64,000 bases of DNA from Providencia rettgeri (GCF_041075285.1 NZ_CP163512.1:186001-250000), one strand, 5' to 3'; numbered from the stretch's first letter, positions 1 to 9,190 are shown. The notes: generated from the letters alone by a model not told the origin. Translations and numbers: made by a program.

Positions 1-35
1 GCGGCTACAGCTAATTTTTTGAATTTACTCAACAT
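1..35 (-). CDS. 5' end of an exported protein, probably a periplasmic substrate-binding protein (partial)
   Basis: Only the first 11 complete codons lie in the window: the reverse strand reads MLSKFKKLAVA and then runs off the left edge. An AGGAG ribosome site lies 8 bases before the ATG, so this is a genuine gene start. The basic-then-hydrophobic N-terminus looks like a signal peptide. It lies 95 bases downstream of the dehydrogenase gene on the same strand, so the two are probably co-transcribed. A sugar- or polyol-binding protein of an ABC transporter is a guess from that context; too little sequence is present to name it. Confidence 0.55.
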   Translation of the reverse strand, partial: MLSKFKKLAVA

Positions 36-130
36 AAGATGTTCTCCTAAAGAGCGTTTAATTATATGTAGGGTCTTAATTGTCTAGTGTTTATTTAAAT
101 TGTTAATTATTACAAACAGTTAGTGCATGT

Positions 131-1204
131 CTATGGCTTGATAACGACTTTAATTGAGTCTGCCGATTTCGCCATGACAAAGGCTTCTTCCCAATCATCA
201 ATGGAATAGAAGTGGGTAACGATATCGTCAGCGCTCACTAAGCCACGACTAAAGAGATCGATAGCAACCTCATAGCTGTATGGGCCTAAGTGGGCACCGC
301 GAATATCAAGTTCTTTACGGTCACCAATAATTGACCAGTCAACCGTCGTTTCTTTACCAAATACGCTGAATTCAACAAAACGGCCAAGTTTACGGATCAT
401 TTCTAATCCTTGGGTCACGCCAACAGGAGCTCCAGTTGCTTCGATATAAACATCGCAGCCGTAACCTTCGGTCATCTGTTTAACTAACTTGATGGCATCT
501 TCTTTCAGTGGGTTGATCACTACATCAGCCCCCAATTTTTTTGCTAATTCAAGGCGTTCGTCGATAGCATCGATCACAACGAGTTTTTTAGGCGTTTTGA
601 GTTTAGCTACTTGGATCATGCATAGGCCAAGTGGCCCTGCACCAGCAATGACGACGACGTCATTTAAGTCAATATCACCACGGCGCACAGTGTGAATAGC
701 GCAGGCCATGGGTTCGATTAATGCGGCGTCTTTATCAGAGAGTTCATCTGGGATTTTGTGAATGATAGCTCGCTCAGAAAAACGCATATATTCCGCCATT
801 CCTCCATCTGCGACGTCTTTCTGGAACCCATAGATATCATGGGTTTCGCACATCCAGTATTTACCTGATTTACAAAAACGGCACTCCCAGCAAGGGACGA
901 TTTGTTCTGCGAGGATACGATCGCCAATTTTTAATTTATATTTTTCAGCAGATCCTTCACCCAATTCTGCAACTCTGCCATAGAACTCGTGACCAGGTAC
1001 GACAGGTGCTTTGATCCATGGGTCATCACCCCAGAACATTTGTGCACCATCATTGGCTTTGCAGTCTCCCGCACAGATCCCGCAGCCATCCACTTTAATG
1101 ACAACTTCACGAAAGCCTGCGGTAGGTCTTTTAATATTTTCAAAGCGATAGTCATGGGGTCCATGACAAACAACGGCTTTCATTTTTTCCGGTAGGTTAC
1201 TCAT
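131..1204 (-). CDS. Zinc-dependent medium-chain alcohol/polyol dehydrogenase
   Basis: A 357-residue medium-chain dehydrogenase. The N-terminal GroES-like half has a catalytic-zinc Cys41 and GHE at 71-73, and a four-cysteine structural zinc loop at 105, 108, 111 and 119. Glu164 sits in the usual IEP motif. The Rossmann half begins with GAGPLG at 188-193, so NAD(P)+ is the likely cofactor. The family oxidises alcohols, polyols or threonine; overall similarity is closest to erythritol/L-threitol-type dehydrogenases as far as I can judge, and the substrate is not provable here. A GAGG ribosome site lies 9 bases before the ATG. The next gene downstream encodes an exported protein, which suggests a polyol uptake and oxidation operon. 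Two palindromes upstream may be its operators. Confidence 0.85.
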   Translation of the reverse strand: MSNLPEKMKAVVCHGPHDYRFENIKRPTAGFREVVIKVDGCGICAGDCKANDGAQMFWGDDPWIKAPVVPGHEFYGRVAELGEGSAEKYKLKIGDRILAEQIVPCWECRFCKSGKYWMCETHDIYGFQKDVADGGMAEYMRFSERAIIHKIPDELSDKDAALIEPMACAIHTVRRGDIDLNDVVVIAGAGPLGLCMIQVAKLKTPKKLVVIDAIDERLELAKKLGADVVINPLKEDAIKLVKQMTEGYGCDVYIEATGAPVGVTQGLEMIRKLGRFVEFSVFGKETTVDWSIIGDRKELDIRGAHLGPYSYEVAIDLFSRGLVSADDIVTHFYSIDDWEEAFVMAKSADSIKVVIKP

Positions 1205-1234
1205 GTTCTAAAACCTCTTTCTTGTTGTTAGCCC

Positions 1235-1254
1235 TAATGTTGACGTCAACATTA
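1235..1254. promoter_or_regulatory. 20-bp perfect palindrome, candidate operator for the dehydrogenase operon
   Basis: TAATGTTGACGTCAACATTA is a perfect inverted repeat with a central CG, 31 bases upstream of the dehydrogenase ATG. Central-CG palindromes of this size are typical LacI-family operators. The regulator is not in the window, so its family is an inference. Confidence 0.5.
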
Positions 1255-1368
1255 AGCGTTTTTTTATCGCTAAATTGCTTTGATTTTTTAACGCTTAACG
1301 AACAGTTCTGATACGAATGTAAGAAAAATGGTTATTTAATGTTATAAATAAAATAATGCACTTTTAAT

Positions 1369-1384
1369 ATGACGACGTCGTCAT
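1369..1384. promoter_or_regulatory. 16-bp perfect palindrome, second candidate operator
   Basis: ATGACGACGTCGTCAT shares the GACGTC core with the palindrome at 1235-1254. The centres are 132 bp apart. Paired operators at this distance could allow looping by a tetrameric repressor; this is inference. Confidence 0.45.
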
Positions 1385-1905
1385 TTTTGAAAGTATGGGA
1401 AGGAAAAATTAAAATTTGTGATTTAACTCTTATTTTTAATTGCCTTCTAGGTACTTTCAATAGGGATGGAAACGTCAATCATGGATTTGTAACGCATTGA
1501 AAAATAGCCAGATAAAATAAAATTTATCTCTCGTTTTAGACTCTTTAAGAAATTAATATGAAGCCGAGTATAATTATTTTAATTGTTTTCAGAAGTGGAT
1601 AATTCATGCAAAAACATTTCAGCTCACATTTTTTGATAAAAGTTTATTTTATTTACATAAAGTAAAGTGATTCAAATCATTAATTAGACGTTATTTTTAT
1701 TTTCTTTTTATTGAGTAAATTGAAAGAGCAGTAGTAAAAGATTGAAATTTGATTTTTATTAAAATTAAGTATGAATACATAAAATTTGAAAGAAAAAAGG
1801 CTTTACTCTGCATTGTATTTAATAAATTCAACCAAGAATAAAGCCAAAAAGTAACAATCAATAATGTCATTTTGTCAGAAATAGGTATTTTTGTGTGGTA
1901 GTAAT
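1385..1905. other. AT-rich intergenic stretch
   Basis: The rest of the gap between the dehydrogenase and the Dcu transporter is very AT-rich. It contains a possible 75-codon reading frame (1697-1924, reverse) without a convincing ribosome site or family resemblance, which I treat as chance. No tRNA, repeat or clear promoter was recognised. Confidence 0.4.
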
Positions 1906-1926
1906 TAGTGGGGGGAGCCCCCACTA
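1906..1926 (-). terminator. GC-rich hairpin just after the Dcu transporter gene
   Basis: Nine perfect pairs (TAGTGGGGG with CCCCCACTA) enclose a three-base loop and begin seven bases after the stop codon. There is no good U-tract, so it may act as a transcript-end stabiliser rather than a classical intrinsic terminator. Confidence 0.5.
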
Positions 1927-1932
1927 GTCGAG

Positions 1933-3234
1933 TTAAACAATCATTGGCGCAATAATAAATCCAAAGGCAACCCCTGCAATAATTCCGCCTAACCCCGGTA
2001 GCATAAAGGGGTGGTTAAGAATATATTTTCCGACGCGGGTTGAACCTGTGGAATCAAATTCAATTGCTGCTAGTGACGTTGGGTAAGTTGGTAACACGAA
2101 GACCCCAGTGACGGCGACGAAAGAGGCTAAAATAGCCCATGTTGGCATATCCAAGGCGATGGCTAATGGAATAATAAGTGGTGTGGTTGCCCCTTGGGAA
2201 TAGAGTAGTGCACAGGTAAAAAACAGTACGACAGCCAATAAGATAGGGTAAGCAGATAACACATCCCCCGCAATCGCTTTGATCTGATCCATATGGGCAT
2301 CAACAAAAGTGGTACCTAATGTCACAATCCCCAATATAACGGCAAGAGAGCTCATCCCAGAACGGAACGTTGGGGCTAAGACGATAGCATTTGGTGATGT
2401 TTTGCAGAAAATAACCATCAAACATGCCGCACTGAGCATACAGATGATAATGATATCACGGGTTCCCATTGGTTTACCGATGTCAAAACCTGGACGTAAT
2501 TGCGGGAATGCGGCCAAAATGACAATTGCAACGGTGGCGATAAGAAAAACGACAACTGAAAATTTTTCACGGGTGGTGCTTTCGCCTTTTTTCTCTTCGT
2601 ATTTATGGACTAACCCTTTTTGCAAGCGGTCTAAATAGACTTCATCATCTTCCAGTTCGCAGCCTTGGCGTGAAGCAATAAATGCTGCAACCATCGCTGC
2701 AACAAAGGATGCAGGCAAACAAACCGACATAACAACAATAAAAGTCACGCCATTGCCTTCCATAATGGTCAACATGGCAGCCATTGCTGCACTGATTGGC
2801 GAGCCTGAAATCGCGATTTGTGAGGCAACGACAGAACCTGCCAATGTGCGAGAAGGACGGATACCAGAATCTTTGGCGATTTCAGCAATAACGGGGAGCA
2901 TTGAGAAAACAATAAAACCGGTTCCCGCCATAATGGTCATCACCCAAGTAGTGATTGGTGCAATAATGTTTAGGTACTTAGGATTTTTACGCATAAATGT
3001 GCTTGCGAGACGGACTAAATAATCCATTCCACCTGCGGCTTGCAATGCGGATGCAGCGACAACAACGGTCATAATAATTAAAATAACATCGACAGGGGGC
3101 GAACCTATTGGTAAACCAAATCCAATGGTTAATATTGCTAGCCCTAACCCTCCGCATAGGCCAATACCAATTCCGCCCATACGTATACCGAAGAAAATTG
3201 CACCTAGTACAACAATGATCTCTAGCCAAACCAT
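1933..3234 (-). CDS. Anaerobic C4-dicarboxylate transporter, DcuA/DcuB family
   Basis: A 433-residue, very hydrophobic inner-membrane protein of the Dcu family, which exchanges or imports fumarate, malate, succinate or aspartate. It matches E. coli DcuA in length and in features such as the N-terminal GGIGIGLCGG segment, SQIAISGSPISAA in the middle, and a final NHPFMLPG near the C-terminus. The start is the ATG at 3234, preceded by GGAG at 6 bases; an upstream extension to 3264 lacks a ribosome site. It follows the racemase by 78 bases on the same strand, so L- or D-aspartate is a plausible substrate. I cannot tell DcuA from DcuB function by sequence alone. Confidence 0.88.
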   Translation of the reverse strand: MVWLEIIVVLGAIFFGIRMGGIGIGLCGGLGLAILTIGFGLPIGSPPVDVILIIMTVVVAASALQAAGGMDYLVRLASTFMRKNPKYLNIIAPITTWVMTIMAGTGFIVFSMLPVIAEIAKDSGIRPSRTLAGSVVASQIAISGSPISAAMAAMLTIMEGNGVTFIVVMSVCLPASFVAAMVAAFIASRQGCELEDDEVYLDRLQKGLVHKYEEKKGESTTREKFSVVVFLIATVAIVILAAFPQLRPGFDIGKPMGTRDIIIICMLSAACLMVIFCKTSPNAIVLAPTFRSGMSSLAVILGIVTLGTTFVDAHMDQIKAIAGDVLSAYPILLAVVLFFTCALLYSQGATTPLIIPLAIALDMPTWAILASFVAVTGVFVLPTYPTSLAAIEFDSTGSTRVGKYILNHPFMLPGLGGIIAGVAFGFIIAPMIV

Positions 3235-3312
3235 AATCGTCTCCAATAGACAATATACTGTCATAAGTAATAGAATTTATAAAATTGATTATTTTTAATA
3301 ATGGTTAAATAT

Positions 3313-4044
3313 TTACTGTGAATTCTGGCTTGTTATTAAATGTGATTTTCCAACTCGATTTTCATACCATTGAATACCAGCTCTAACTAAAGAGCTGGTT
3401 GAGTCTATATATTTATCGGGATATTTATTAACTTCATTAACTAAAATGACAGGAACTTCAGTACACCCTAAAATGATGACCTCAGCGCCACGTGAAAATA
3501 ATAAATCAGCTTGAGATTTCATAATTTCCTCAGCCAAATCTTTATTTCCAGATTTTAATAAATAAATACTTTTCATTACTCGTTTCTGGCTTTCATCATC
3601 TGGTGTAATACAGTTTAATTTTTCTTGTTCAATACTTTTTTGGTAAAGTCCCATATACATGGTTGCATTAGTCGCCAATAAGCCGATATTCTTTTTCTGA
3701 GTTAATAGAACTTCATGCATTGTCGTTTCAACAATGCTGAGCATATCCACATGGCAAGCATTTTTTAATTCATCGAACCAAAAATGAGCAGTATTACAAG
3801 GGATAACAATGCATTCTGCGCCCGCATCTTCGAGTTTCTTTAAGTAATCAGTCATTAAGGGGAGTGGTGAAACACCATGGTTAAGCAATGCTTCTGTACG
3901 ATCTGGAATATCAGGAATGGATGAGATAATTAATGGAATATGTTCTTGGTCTTTATTGGCAACAGTATATGTTACAAACTTATTAAATAAATCTACGGTT
4001 GCTGCTGGGCCCATTCCACCTAATACACCAATTAAACCTTTCAT
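3313..4044 (-). CDS. Aspartate/glutamate racemase family amino-acid racemase
   Basis: A 243-residue cofactor-independent racemase of the aspartate/glutamate racemase superfamily, which moves the alpha proton between two cysteines. Both catalytic cysteines are visible: Cys83 in IPCNTAH and Cys194 in LGCTE. The N-terminus has the GVLGGMGP fold signature. It resembles E. coli YgeA/RacD. A GGAG site lies 7 bases before the ATG. It is the first gene of a two-gene unit with the Dcu transporter and is divergent from the HypT-like regulator, suggesting conversion of imported D-aspartate, or production of D-amino acids. The substrate is inferred from family and context. Confidence 0.85.
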   Translation of the reverse strand: MKGLIGVLGGMGPAATVDLFNKFVTYTVANKDQEHIPLIISSIPDIPDRTEALLNHGVSPLPLMTDYLKKLEDAGAECIVIPCNTAHFWFDELKNACHVDMLSIVETTMHEVLLTQKKNIGLLATNATMYMGLYQKSIEQEKLNCITPDDESQKRVMKSIYLLKSGNKDLAEEIMKSQADLLFSRGAEVIILGCTEVPVILVNEVNKYPDKYIDSTSSLVRAGIQWYENRVGKSHLITSQNSQ

Positions 4045-4500
4045 TATTACGCTCCTGCGTTTTTTATCTTTTTTGATTTAAGATAAATTAGACGCGATAT
4101 TACTTAACTTATTTAACATGAAATATATTGTTTAATTAATTATTAACGAGAGTTTCTAATTAATTATGACTTAGTTTTTAGCAATGTTTTTTAGGGAAGA
4201 GAAATGCAAGTAAGTATGGCGTGATGCAAGATATGCATTAAGATTTTAATATTAACTCGGATGAACGCAATGAAATGACGGGCAAACCTTGAATATAATT
4301 GGGTTTGATGGAGATGCTTGTGTTTATAAAAAATAAAGTTTGATTTTTATTAATGTTTGAAACGTTAACCTTATGCATAATACAAATAACAGACCTACAA
4401 TTTAAGTATGATAATTTAACTATCGATTAACTAAATATACCAATAAAAATCTCATTATTATTTTATATTTTAACAGCAAGTCTGCTTAAGGCTTAATAAC
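4045..4500. promoter_or_regulatory. Divergent control region between racemase and LysR-type regulator
   Basis: A 456-bp AT-rich gap between divergently transcribed genes must hold both promoters and probably the regulator's own sites. A TTATGCATAA palindrome lies at 4371-4380. No individual promoter could be fixed with confidence. Confidence 0.4.
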
Positions 4501-5409
4501 ATGAAAAATATAGAAACAAAATGGTTGTACGATTTTTTAACTTTGGAATCTTGCCGACATTTTTCCCATGCAGCTGAGCAGAGAAATATTTCACAGCCCG
4601 CTTTTAGTCGGCGTATCAAAGCGTTAGAGGAGGCTATCGGAGTGGAATTGTTCGATAGAACCACGTCTCCCTTGCAGTTATCTGAAGAGGGGAAAGTGTT
4701 CCATTCTCAAGCTCGCAGTCTGCTACAGCAGTTGGAATGTAACCTGAATGAGTTATCAGGGCATAACATTTTAAGCTTACCGAATATTAAAATTGCGGCG
4801 GCGCATTCTTTATCACTAACACTGCTTCCGAAACTTGTTCATGCGTTGTCGGGGTTCGGGGAAGAGTTTGTTTATCATGTTGAAGCTATTGACGTAGTGC
4901 AAGTGGTGAATGCACTCAGAGAAGGGAAAAGTGATTTTATCATTTCATTTTATGATGAGGATTTAATGCAATCCCCGTTTTCCTGTTTGAATGTTTTTGA
5001 ATCTGAGCTGTACCCTATTTGCGCGGCAGATGAATTTGGTAAACCGTTATTCGATATTTATCAACCTCAAGTGCCATTACTGAATTATACCAGTGCTTCA
5101 TATATGGGGCGGTTAGTCAATCGTCGGTTAAGTGAGTTCGGTGCAATTAATTCAAAAACATTGTTTATGTCATCCATGAGCGAATTATTAAAAAACATGG
5201 CACTGGATGGCCATGGTATTGCATGGTTGCCAATTTATTCCGTGGTGAATGAATTAAAAGAAAAGAAGCTGGTTTGTCTTGATACACCGGAGTTAACGAT
5301 CCCAATTCAAGCTTATATTTACCGTATGGATACTCGTTTAAATAAAACTGCCGAAGATTTTTGGCGCATCTTGAAGAGAAATATTCCAGAAGACTTAAAG
5401 CATTTGTAA
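4501..5409 (+). CDS. LysR-type transcriptional regulator, HypT (YjiE)-like
   Basis: A 302-residue LysR-type regulator: winged helix-turn-helix at about 5-65, then a periplasmic-binding-like sensor domain. It is clearly related to E. coli HypT (NIETKWLYDFLTLE, QPAFSRRI, SPLQLSE and IAAAHSLSL are shared), the hypochlorite-responsive regulator. By recalled alignment, Met202 and Met226 match the redox-sensing Met206 and Met230 of HypT. The position of Met123 is Leu116, and that of Cys150 is Phe146. So the sensing chemistry may differ. It is divergent from the racemase-dcu unit and probably controls it. The ATG at 4501 has an AAGG about 10 bases upstream. Confidence 0.8.
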   Translation: MKNIETKWLYDFLTLESCRHFSHAAEQRNISQPAFSRRIKALEEAIGVELFDRTTSPLQLSEEGKVFHSQARSLLQQLECNLNELSGHNILSLPNIKIAAAHSLSLTLLPKLVHALSGFGEEFVYHVEAIDVVQVVNALREGKSDFIISFYDEDLMQSPFSCLNVFESELYPICAADEFGKPLFDIYQPQVPLLNYTSASYMGRLVNRRLSEFGAINSKTLFMSSMSELLKNMALDGHGIAWLPIYSVVNELKEKKLVCLDTPELTIPIQAYIYRMDTRLNKTAEDFWRILKRNIPEDLKHL

Positions 5410-5433
5410 AATGAGATAAAACCCCTATAACGC

Positions 5434-5457
5434 AAAAACCCGCCTTTTGGGCGGGTT
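5434..5457 (-). terminator. Intrinsic terminator of tRNA-Phe
   Basis: On the reverse strand an eight-pair stem AACCCGCC/GGCGGGTT with an AAAA-containing loop runs into a TTTTT tract. It lies 12 bases past the tRNA 3' end and may also serve the converging LysR gene. Confidence 0.8.
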
Positions 5458-5469
5458 CTCTAAATAAGG

Positions 5470-5545
5470 TGGTGCCCGGACTCGGAATCGAACCAAGGAC
5501 ACGGGGATTTTCAATCCCCTGCTCTACCGACTGAGCTATCCGGGC
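5470..5545 (-). tRNA. tRNA-Phe(GAA)
   Basis: The 76-nt reverse-strand sequence folds as a cloverleaf: acceptor GCCCGGA pairs with TCCGGGC, the anticodon stem is GGGGA/TCCCC with loop TTGAAAA giving anticodon GAA, the T loop is GTTCGATTC, and CCA is encoded. It reads phenylalanine codons UUU and UUC. The gene lies beside mltC, with its own promoter and terminator. Confidence 0.97.
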
Positions 5546-5555
5546 AACGGAGCGT

Positions 5556-5584
5556 ATTAAACCTGATTTCAGAGGGCGAGTCAA
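5556..5584 (-). promoter_or_regulatory. Sigma-70 promoter of tRNA-Phe
   Basis: On the reverse strand TTGACT (5579-5584) and TTTAAT (5556-5561) are 17 bases apart, followed by a GC-rich discriminator, as is usual for stringently controlled tRNA promoters. Confidence 0.75.
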
Positions 5585-5680
5585 GGCGGTTTCTAAAAAC
5601 TTTCGACTGTATGCGCTTTTTTTCAACATGTTAGCTAATTTTTAAACGAAACTCCCTAAAAATCGTCAGGACAATGAAGC

Positions 5681-5700
5681 CCCTCGTCGTTGAACGAGGG
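5681..5700 (-). terminator. Hairpin downstream of mltC
   Basis: CCCTCGT pairs with ACGAGGG across a six-base loop, 17 bases after the mltC stop. The following reverse-strand bases are only moderately T-rich, so termination strength is uncertain. Confidence 0.55.
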
Positions 5701-5717
5701 ACTTTTGTACGTCGATG

Positions 5718-6791
5718 TTAGCGCAGATATTTTTTTTGTGCTTTGTTCACTTTGATTAAATAGTTTCGTGACTCTGCCGCAGGGTGTTTTGTCGATAAAA
5801 TTTCATACACTTCACCCGGTTCTAAGTGATTAATGCGCTGGGCCGCTTGCTTTTTATCACTATGGAAGACGCGTAGAACGCTACCTGCACCGCCATTGTA
5901 TGCGGTAATAACGGCATAACGGCGAGAAGTCTGATTGCGAATGTCCCCTAAGTAGCTGTTTTGCAAGATAGCTAAATAAGCGGTACCCGTATCAATGTTC
6001 TTTTCTGGGTCGAATAAGTAACTGCGGCTTGGTACGCCGGATTTGCCTTGGGAGCGGAAAACGTCCTTTCCTGCGGTATTCGGCATGATTTGCATCAACC
6101 CTAATGCATCTGAACGGCTGACTGCATAAGGGTTAAAACTGGATTCAATTTGCATAATGGCTAGAATTAACGATTCATCGACACCATATTTTGCTGACGA
6201 CTTTTTAATATACGGCAAATATTTGTGGGCGCGTTTATCTAAATGGTTAGGCACTAATTGCATTGTGACTGACCAAACAATGTTCATGCCAGATTGGCGA
6301 CGCTGTATTTTATTTTCTATCAGATAATCTGCAAATTTTGTTGCTCGCCATTCCCAACGAATCGCTTCCCCTGTGTTATCTAGCACCTGACCAAATAAAA
6401 ATGGCTCTTTACTGTGGGGGATATTGTTAATATCGGAATAGAGATCGATAGAGTTAGGATCATCGCCCATCAATAAAGTGGTGACAATCGCTTTTTTGAG
6501 GTGTTGTGATGGTTCTACAGCGGAAATGGTCTCAACCGTGATGGTCCCTGCATCGAAATTAATATGACTACGAGTACGGTATTCGTCCGTATATTTAACG
6601 TAATCTTTGGGCCCCGCAATTAGGACTTCCTTTATACCCCAAATATTTTCGATATTATGGGCAAACTGGCCCATTAAAATATCAAACCCATTGGTGTCTT
6701 TGACATAATCAGGGTTAAAGTCCGTTTTTTGATTGCTGGAACAAGAAATAATTAAAGGGATCAACACACTTAGGGCAAATAGTTTTTTCAT
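5718..6791 (-). CDS. mltC: Membrane-bound lytic murein transglycosylase C
   Basis: A 357-residue outer-membrane lipoprotein that cleaves peptidoglycan glycan strands to 1,6-anhydro-muropeptides. The signal peptide ends in a lipobox, LIIS followed by Cys at about 17. The N-terminal domain ([17 protein letters not shown]) is followed by the goose-lysozyme-like SLT domain with [12 protein letters not shown], whose Glu is the catalytic acid, and the AYNGGAGSV motif. The ATG at 6791 has GTGGA in range; the GTG at 6800 would add three residues before the signal peptide and is less likely. Length agrees with E. coli MltC. It lies downstream of mutY and yggX in the usual order. Confidence 0.95.
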   Translation of the reverse strand: MKKLFALSVLIPLIISCSSNQKTDFNPDYVKDTNGFDILMGQFAHNIENIWGIKEVLIAGPKDYVKYTDEYRTRSHINFDAGTITVETISAVEPSQHLKKAIVTTLLMGDDPNSIDLYSDINNIPHSKEPFLFGQVLDNTGEAIRWEWRATKFADYLIENKIQRRQSGMNIVWSVTMQLVPNHLDKRAHKYLPYIKKSSAKYGVDESLILAIMQIESSFNPYAVSRSDALGLMQIMPNTAGKDVFRSQGKSGVPSRSYLFDPEKNIDTGTAYLAILQNSYLGDIRNQTSRRYAVITAYNGGAGSVLRVFHSDKKQAAQRINHLEPGEVYEILSTKHPAAESRNYLIKVNKAQKKYLR

Positions 6792-6845
6792 ACGATCCAC
6801 AGTATTGGTGCAAACGTCTACCCACAGAGTAGGTAGACAGACAGA

Positions 6846-7115
6846 TTATTTTTCAGGTGTATAGCCGTCAATGTGAATATCATGGCCTTCAAATAGGAAC
6901 TTGACCATTTCTTGTTCTAACATTTTACGATCGTCTGGGTTCATTGTATTGAGTTTCTTTTCATTAATTAGCATGGTTTGTTTTGCCATCCATTGGCTCC
7001 ATGCTTCTTTGGAAATCTCATTAAAAATACGTTTCCCTAACTCACCTGGGTAAAGTTGAAAATCTTGCCCATCTGCGTCACGTTGTAAGAATGTACAAAA
7101 AATCGTTCTACTCAT
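6846..7115 (-). CDS. yggX: Probable Fe(2+)-trafficking protein YggX
   Basis: An 89-residue cytoplasmic protein beginning [20 protein letters not shown] with the conserved Cys7, followed by [15 protein letters not shown]. The family is linked to protection of iron-sulfur clusters from oxidation and to iron trafficking. A GAGGAAAA ribosome site precedes the ATG. It begins 10 bases after the mutY stop, so the two are co-transcribed. That fits, since MutY carries a [4Fe-4S] cluster. Confidence 0.95.
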   Translation of the reverse strand: MSRTIFCTFLQRDADGQDFQLYPGELGKRIFNEISKEAWSQWMAKQTMLINEKKLNTMNPDDRKMLEQEMVKFLFEGHDIHIDGYTPEK

Positions 7116-7125
7116 TAAATTTTCC

Positions 7126-8178
7126 TCAAATATCAGGTAGTAAGGCGAGCTGTTTTAATAAACTTTCAACTGGGGCGGCAAGGCCGATAGTTGCGCCTAG
7201 GTGTAAGTTATACCAGAGTCCTTTGCCTTCATCCATGGCAGAATTAAATGTCTGAATTTTAACCTTTACAGGGATAATATCTAAATGAAAATGGCTAAAT
7301 GTGTGGCGAAAGGCGATTAATTGCTCGGGAGCTTCATGGGAAAGCCCTGAACCTGCTAACCATGTTGTTAATTGTTCGCAAGATCCAAACTGTGGGAAAG
7401 CAAATAATCCCCCCCAAATACCTGATGGGGGACGCTGTTCTAGCCACACATTGTCATCGTGTTGCAAAATCAAAAACCAAGCGCTTTTCTCTGGAATTTT
7501 CTGCTTTGGTTTTTTCCCCGGATATTCTTGCCATGAATTATTGGCATAGGCAATACAGCCAAAGTTTAGCGGACAAAGCTCGCATTTCGGTTTACTGCGG
7601 GTGCAAACCATCGCACCTAAGTCCATCATTGCTTGGTTAAAAAATTCCACACCATCTCTTGGCGTGACATCAGTACTTATTTCCCATAGACGGTTTTCGA
7701 CGTCTTTTTTACCCGGCCAGCCACCGATGGCGTAAGCCCGCGCTAACACGCGTTTCACATTGCCGTCCAAAATAGGGTAATGCTGTTGTTGGGATAAAGA
7801 TAAAATAGCCCCTGCGGTGGAGCGACCAACCCCCGGCAAGGCTAACACGTCATCGAAAGTTGTCGGGAACTTGCCATCATACTGACTGGCAACGACTTTC
7901 GCGGCTTTGTGTAAATTACGTGCACGGGCATAATAGCCAAGACCTGTCCATAAATGTAAAACTTCATCCAACGGTGCATTGGCGAGGGCGGTAATATCCT
8001 CAAAACGAGAAATAAACTTCTCAAAATAAGGAATAACAGTACTGACTTGGGTTTGCTGTAGCATGACCTCGGATAGCCACACATGGTAAGAGGATTTTTC
8101 CTGCTGCCAGGGTAATGTTTTGCGACCATATTTGTGATACCAGTCGAGCACGGCACGTGAAAATTGTTGAGCTTCCAT
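7126..8178 (-). CDS. mutY: Adenine DNA glycosylase
   Basis: A 350-residue base-excision repair enzyme that removes adenine opposite 8-oxoguanine. The HhH-GPD domain contains [12 protein letters not shown] at about 114-125, with catalytic Glu37 and Asp138. The [4Fe-4S] ligands Cys192, 199, 202 and 208 have the C-X6-C-X2-C-X5-C spacing. The C-terminal domain (about 230-350) is NUDIX-like and recognises 8-oxoG. The start is the ATG at 8178, which gives the E. coli length; a TTG 21 bases upstream lacks a better ribosome site. It leads a mutY-yggX-mltC operon divergent from trmB. Confidence 0.96.
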   Translation of the reverse strand: MEAQQFSRAVLDWYHKYGRKTLPWQQEKSSYHVWLSEVMLQQTQVSTVIPYFEKFISRFEDITALANAPLDEVLHLWTGLGYYARARNLHKAAKVVASQYDGKFPTTFDDVLALPGVGRSTAGAILSLSQQQHYPILDGNVKRVLARAYAIGGWPGKKDVENRLWEISTDVTPRDGVEFFNQAMMDLGAMVCTRSKPKCELCPLNFGCIAYANNSWQEYPGKKPKQKIPEKSAWFLILQHDDNVWLEQRPPSGIWGGLFAFPQFGSCEQLTTWLAGSGLSHEAPEQLIAFRHTFSHFHLDIIPVKVKIQTFNSAMDEGKGLWYNLHLGATIGLAAPVESLLKQLALLPDI

Positions 8179-8470
8179 TGAATACTTTATTTCTATCAAT
8201 TTTTTAATAATGTTAAGGATTGCAACATAGACACGATAGGCTGTAAACCGCTTATTGTGTGGTTTAGTGTAAAGTTAGCCAATTATCAACTGCAACCTTG
8301 TAGAAGTTTTGCTAAACTCCTACTCTTACCCTGTATGTTGTGGTTAGCTAATTAACCTAGCGGATTGAATTACCAAGGGTAATTTAAACATAATTGCTAT
8401 TTACTAGCCTTATAGAACTTGATCGTTGGCACATTAACTTAATTGGGCAACTATTTTTAGAACCTTTATT

Positions 8471-9190
8471 ATGATCAATAATGTTATCTCCCCCGAATAT
8501 AATGAAGAAGGGCGGGTTATGCGCCGTGTCCGTAGTTTTGTCCGCCGTCAAGGGCGTCTGACAAAACGTCAGGAAGACGCATTAGAAAAAGAATGGGCCG
8601 AAATGGGGATTGATTTTGTCAATGAACCCTTTGATTTCGCCAAAGTATTCAGTAACTCAAATCCAGTAACACTGGAAATTGGGTTTGGTATGGGTGCCTC
8701 ATTAGTGACCATGGCATCGCAAAATCCACAGCAAAACTTTTTGGGTATTGAAGTGCATGCACCGGGGGTAGGGGCATGCTTAGCATCGGCAAAAGAAGAA
8801 AAGGTCAGCAATGTCCGTGTGATGTGCCATGATGCTATTGAAGTGCTGGATTGCATGGTGCCAAATGAGAGCCTTGCGATGGTTCAGTTATTTTTCCCTG
8901 ATCCATGGCATAAAGCAAAACACAATAAACGCCGCATTGTTCAAGTGCCATTTGCTGAGAAAATTCGCAGTAAATTGGTGGTTGGCGGTGTTTTCCATAT
9001 GGCGACAGATTGGGAGCCGTATGCAGAGCATATGCTTGAAGTCATGACGAGTGTCGAAGGGTATAAAAATTTATCACCAACAGGTGATTATGTTCCTCGT
9101 CCAAGCTCAAGACCTGAAACAAAATTTGAAAAGCGAGGCCAGCGGTTAGGGCACGGTGTATGGGATTTAATGTTTGAGAGGATCAAATAA
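8471..9190 (+). CDS. trmB: tRNA (guanine-N7-)-methyltransferase
   Basis: A 239-residue SAM-dependent enzyme that methylates G46 in the tRNA variable loop. The Rossmann SAM site is [11 protein letters not shown] at about 63-73; [13 protein letters not shown], the family signature for tRNA contact and catalysis, lies near 150-162. Length equals E. coli TrmB. Its stop overlaps the yggL start by one base (TAATG), so translation is probably coupled. It is divergent from mutY across a 292-bp gap with no other gene. Confidence 0.96.
   Translation: MINNVISPEYNEEGRVMRRVRSFVRRQGRLTKRQEDALEKEWAEMGIDFVNEPFDFAKVFSNSNPVTLEIGFGMGASLVTMASQNPQQNFLGIEVHAPGVGACLASAKEEKVSNVRVMCHDAIEVLDCMVPNESLAMVQLFFPDPWHKAKHNKRRIVQVPFAEKIRSKLVVGGVFHMATDWEPYAEHMLEVMTSVEGYKNLSPTGDYVPRPSSRPETKFEKRGQRLGHGVWDLMFERIK

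Noticed and set aside
1697..1924. 75-codon reverse frame in the gap after the Dcu gene
   Set aside because: AT-rich low-complexity translation, no good ribosome site, and its start lies in the terminator hairpin.
5165..5629. 154-codon reverse frame
   Set aside because: It runs straight through the tRNA-Phe gene and into the LysR-type gene; no family resemblance, so it is a shadow.
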